From Dechloromonas sp. (GTDB lineage: Bacteria; Pseudomonadota; Gammaproteobacteria; Burkholderiales; Rhodocyclaceae), in assembly GCA_011391255.1 (NCBI GenBank), contig JAABQV010000017.1:1-54146 (forward strand): a stretch of 54,146 nucleotides of DNA, in the 5' to 3' direction. This document shows, one piece after another, positions 53,908-54,146 of the stretch. Below the pieces are notes generated by a model that worked only from the letters and a program-made list of their open reading frames with translations, was not told the origin of the DNA and searched no databases. The position numbers were made by a program, and so were the translations under genes. Position 1 is the first letter of the stretch, and the number at the start of each line of letters is the position of its first letter.

Positions 53908-54146
53908 GGCGGCGATGCTTTCAGGCTGCCGGAGGCAACATCACGCTCGGCGCTGCGCACGACGAAAGCAATAGCGCCGCTTGGTTTGATGTTCAGCACA
54001 AAAGTGAGCACTTCTTCCGGCGCGACCGGACTGAGAAATTTGGCATTCCCGACCTGCCAGTTAGCAACCGGAAAGCCGAGCATTTTCTCGGCAAACAAAA
54101 TTGCCTGGTCGAGCAAAACCACACCAGGGACAATCGGTCGACCGGG
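53904..54146 (-). CDS. Hotdog dehydratase, ApeI type (5' part beyond the right edge)
   Basis: The frame is open to the edge and reads PGRPIVPGVVLLDQAILFAE. This fits the active-site region FPGHPIVPG of FabZ/ApeI-like 3-hydroxyacyl-ACP dehydratases, followed by LSPVAPEEVLTFVLNIKPSG. The catalytic His region lies just outside or at the edge; R replaces the usual H in PG(H/R)PIVPG. The ATG-like start inside the window (54122) is only an internal Val codon. It is the first visible gene of the long operon. Confidence 0.8.
   Translation of the reverse strand, partial: PGRPIVPGVVLLDQAILFAEKMLGFPVANWQVGNAKFLSPVAPEEVLTFVLNIKPSGAIAFVVRSAERDVASGSLKASPP

Noticed and set aside
1..54146. tRNA genes, rRNA genes or CRISPR arrays
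   Set aside because: No cloverleaf-like, rRNA-like or regularly spaced repeat sequence was noticed in the gaps, which are mostly under 300 bp.

Overview
The window looks like chromosomal DNA of a betaproteobacterium. The best fit is the Rhodocyclales (Dechloromonas/Azonexus-like). This is inferred from moderately high GC, the rpoN-hpf-ptsN-hprK block, the ybgC-tolQRAB-pal-cpoB operon running into queE, and the abundance of PAS/REC hybrid kinases. No rRNA, tRNA or CRISPR was seen. Two strong and one weaker match to the universal chromosomal parS core (GTTNCACGTGAAAC), at 25310, 34563 and 50125, suggest that the segment lies in the ParB-bound, origin-proximal part of the chromosome.

Layout. 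1-3134 is a mobile scar: the end of an IS91-type element with its own tyrosine recombinase, a complete IS630-type element that needs a -1 frameshift, and a truncated EamA gene. 3280-5515 (minus) carries a Tll0287-like monoheme cytochrome and a HerA-like ATPase. 5632-10520 is one compact run: yebC, an EamA exporter with a 27-bp-arm palindrome in its first codons, ruvC, ruvA, an AI-2E family permease and ruvB. A LexA box sits before ruvA. 10576-13335 is a DUF2330/RnfD-like pair split by a DUF559 nuclease gene that lies between two ~100-bp copies of a palindromic repeat. 13332-18865 is the Tol-Pal operon plus queE. A PilZ gene follows, then a minus-strand five-gene HAAT-type ABC importer (19272-23751), queC, a small membrane protein and a MidA-like methyltransferase.

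25994-32124 carries signalling genes (FIST sensor plus a 1032-aa PAS/PAS/HK/REC/REC/HPt kinase, a cyclase-FHA protein) and ttcA, ended by a bidirectional terminator. The minus-strand block 32198-37963 holds psiF-like, hprK, ptsN, hpf, rpoN, lptB, recX and recA. It is driven from the right by a recA promoter with a textbook LexA box; lptB and recX overlap by 4 bp. A cation/proton antiporter follows, then a PhnD-like binding protein coupled to a hybrid kinase in DNA of visibly lower GC.

42350 to the right edge is an aryl-polyene-like biosynthetic region on the minus strand. A four-gene block (ketosynthase, chain-length factor, dehydratase, ketoreductase; 42350-45502) is separated by a MerR-methyltransferase fusion gene from a longer operon joined by 4-bp overlaps. 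That operon holds an ApeI-like dehydratase cut by the edge, an LpxL-like acyltransferase, a LolA-like carrier, an MMPL exporter, an alpha/beta hydrolase, a NodB-type deacetylase and two methyltransferases. The extra tailoring genes make this the best candidate for an undescribed variant system. A second genome-level signal is a 12-mer, GTTGACCGYAAC, seen seven times where about 0.01 would be expected by chance.
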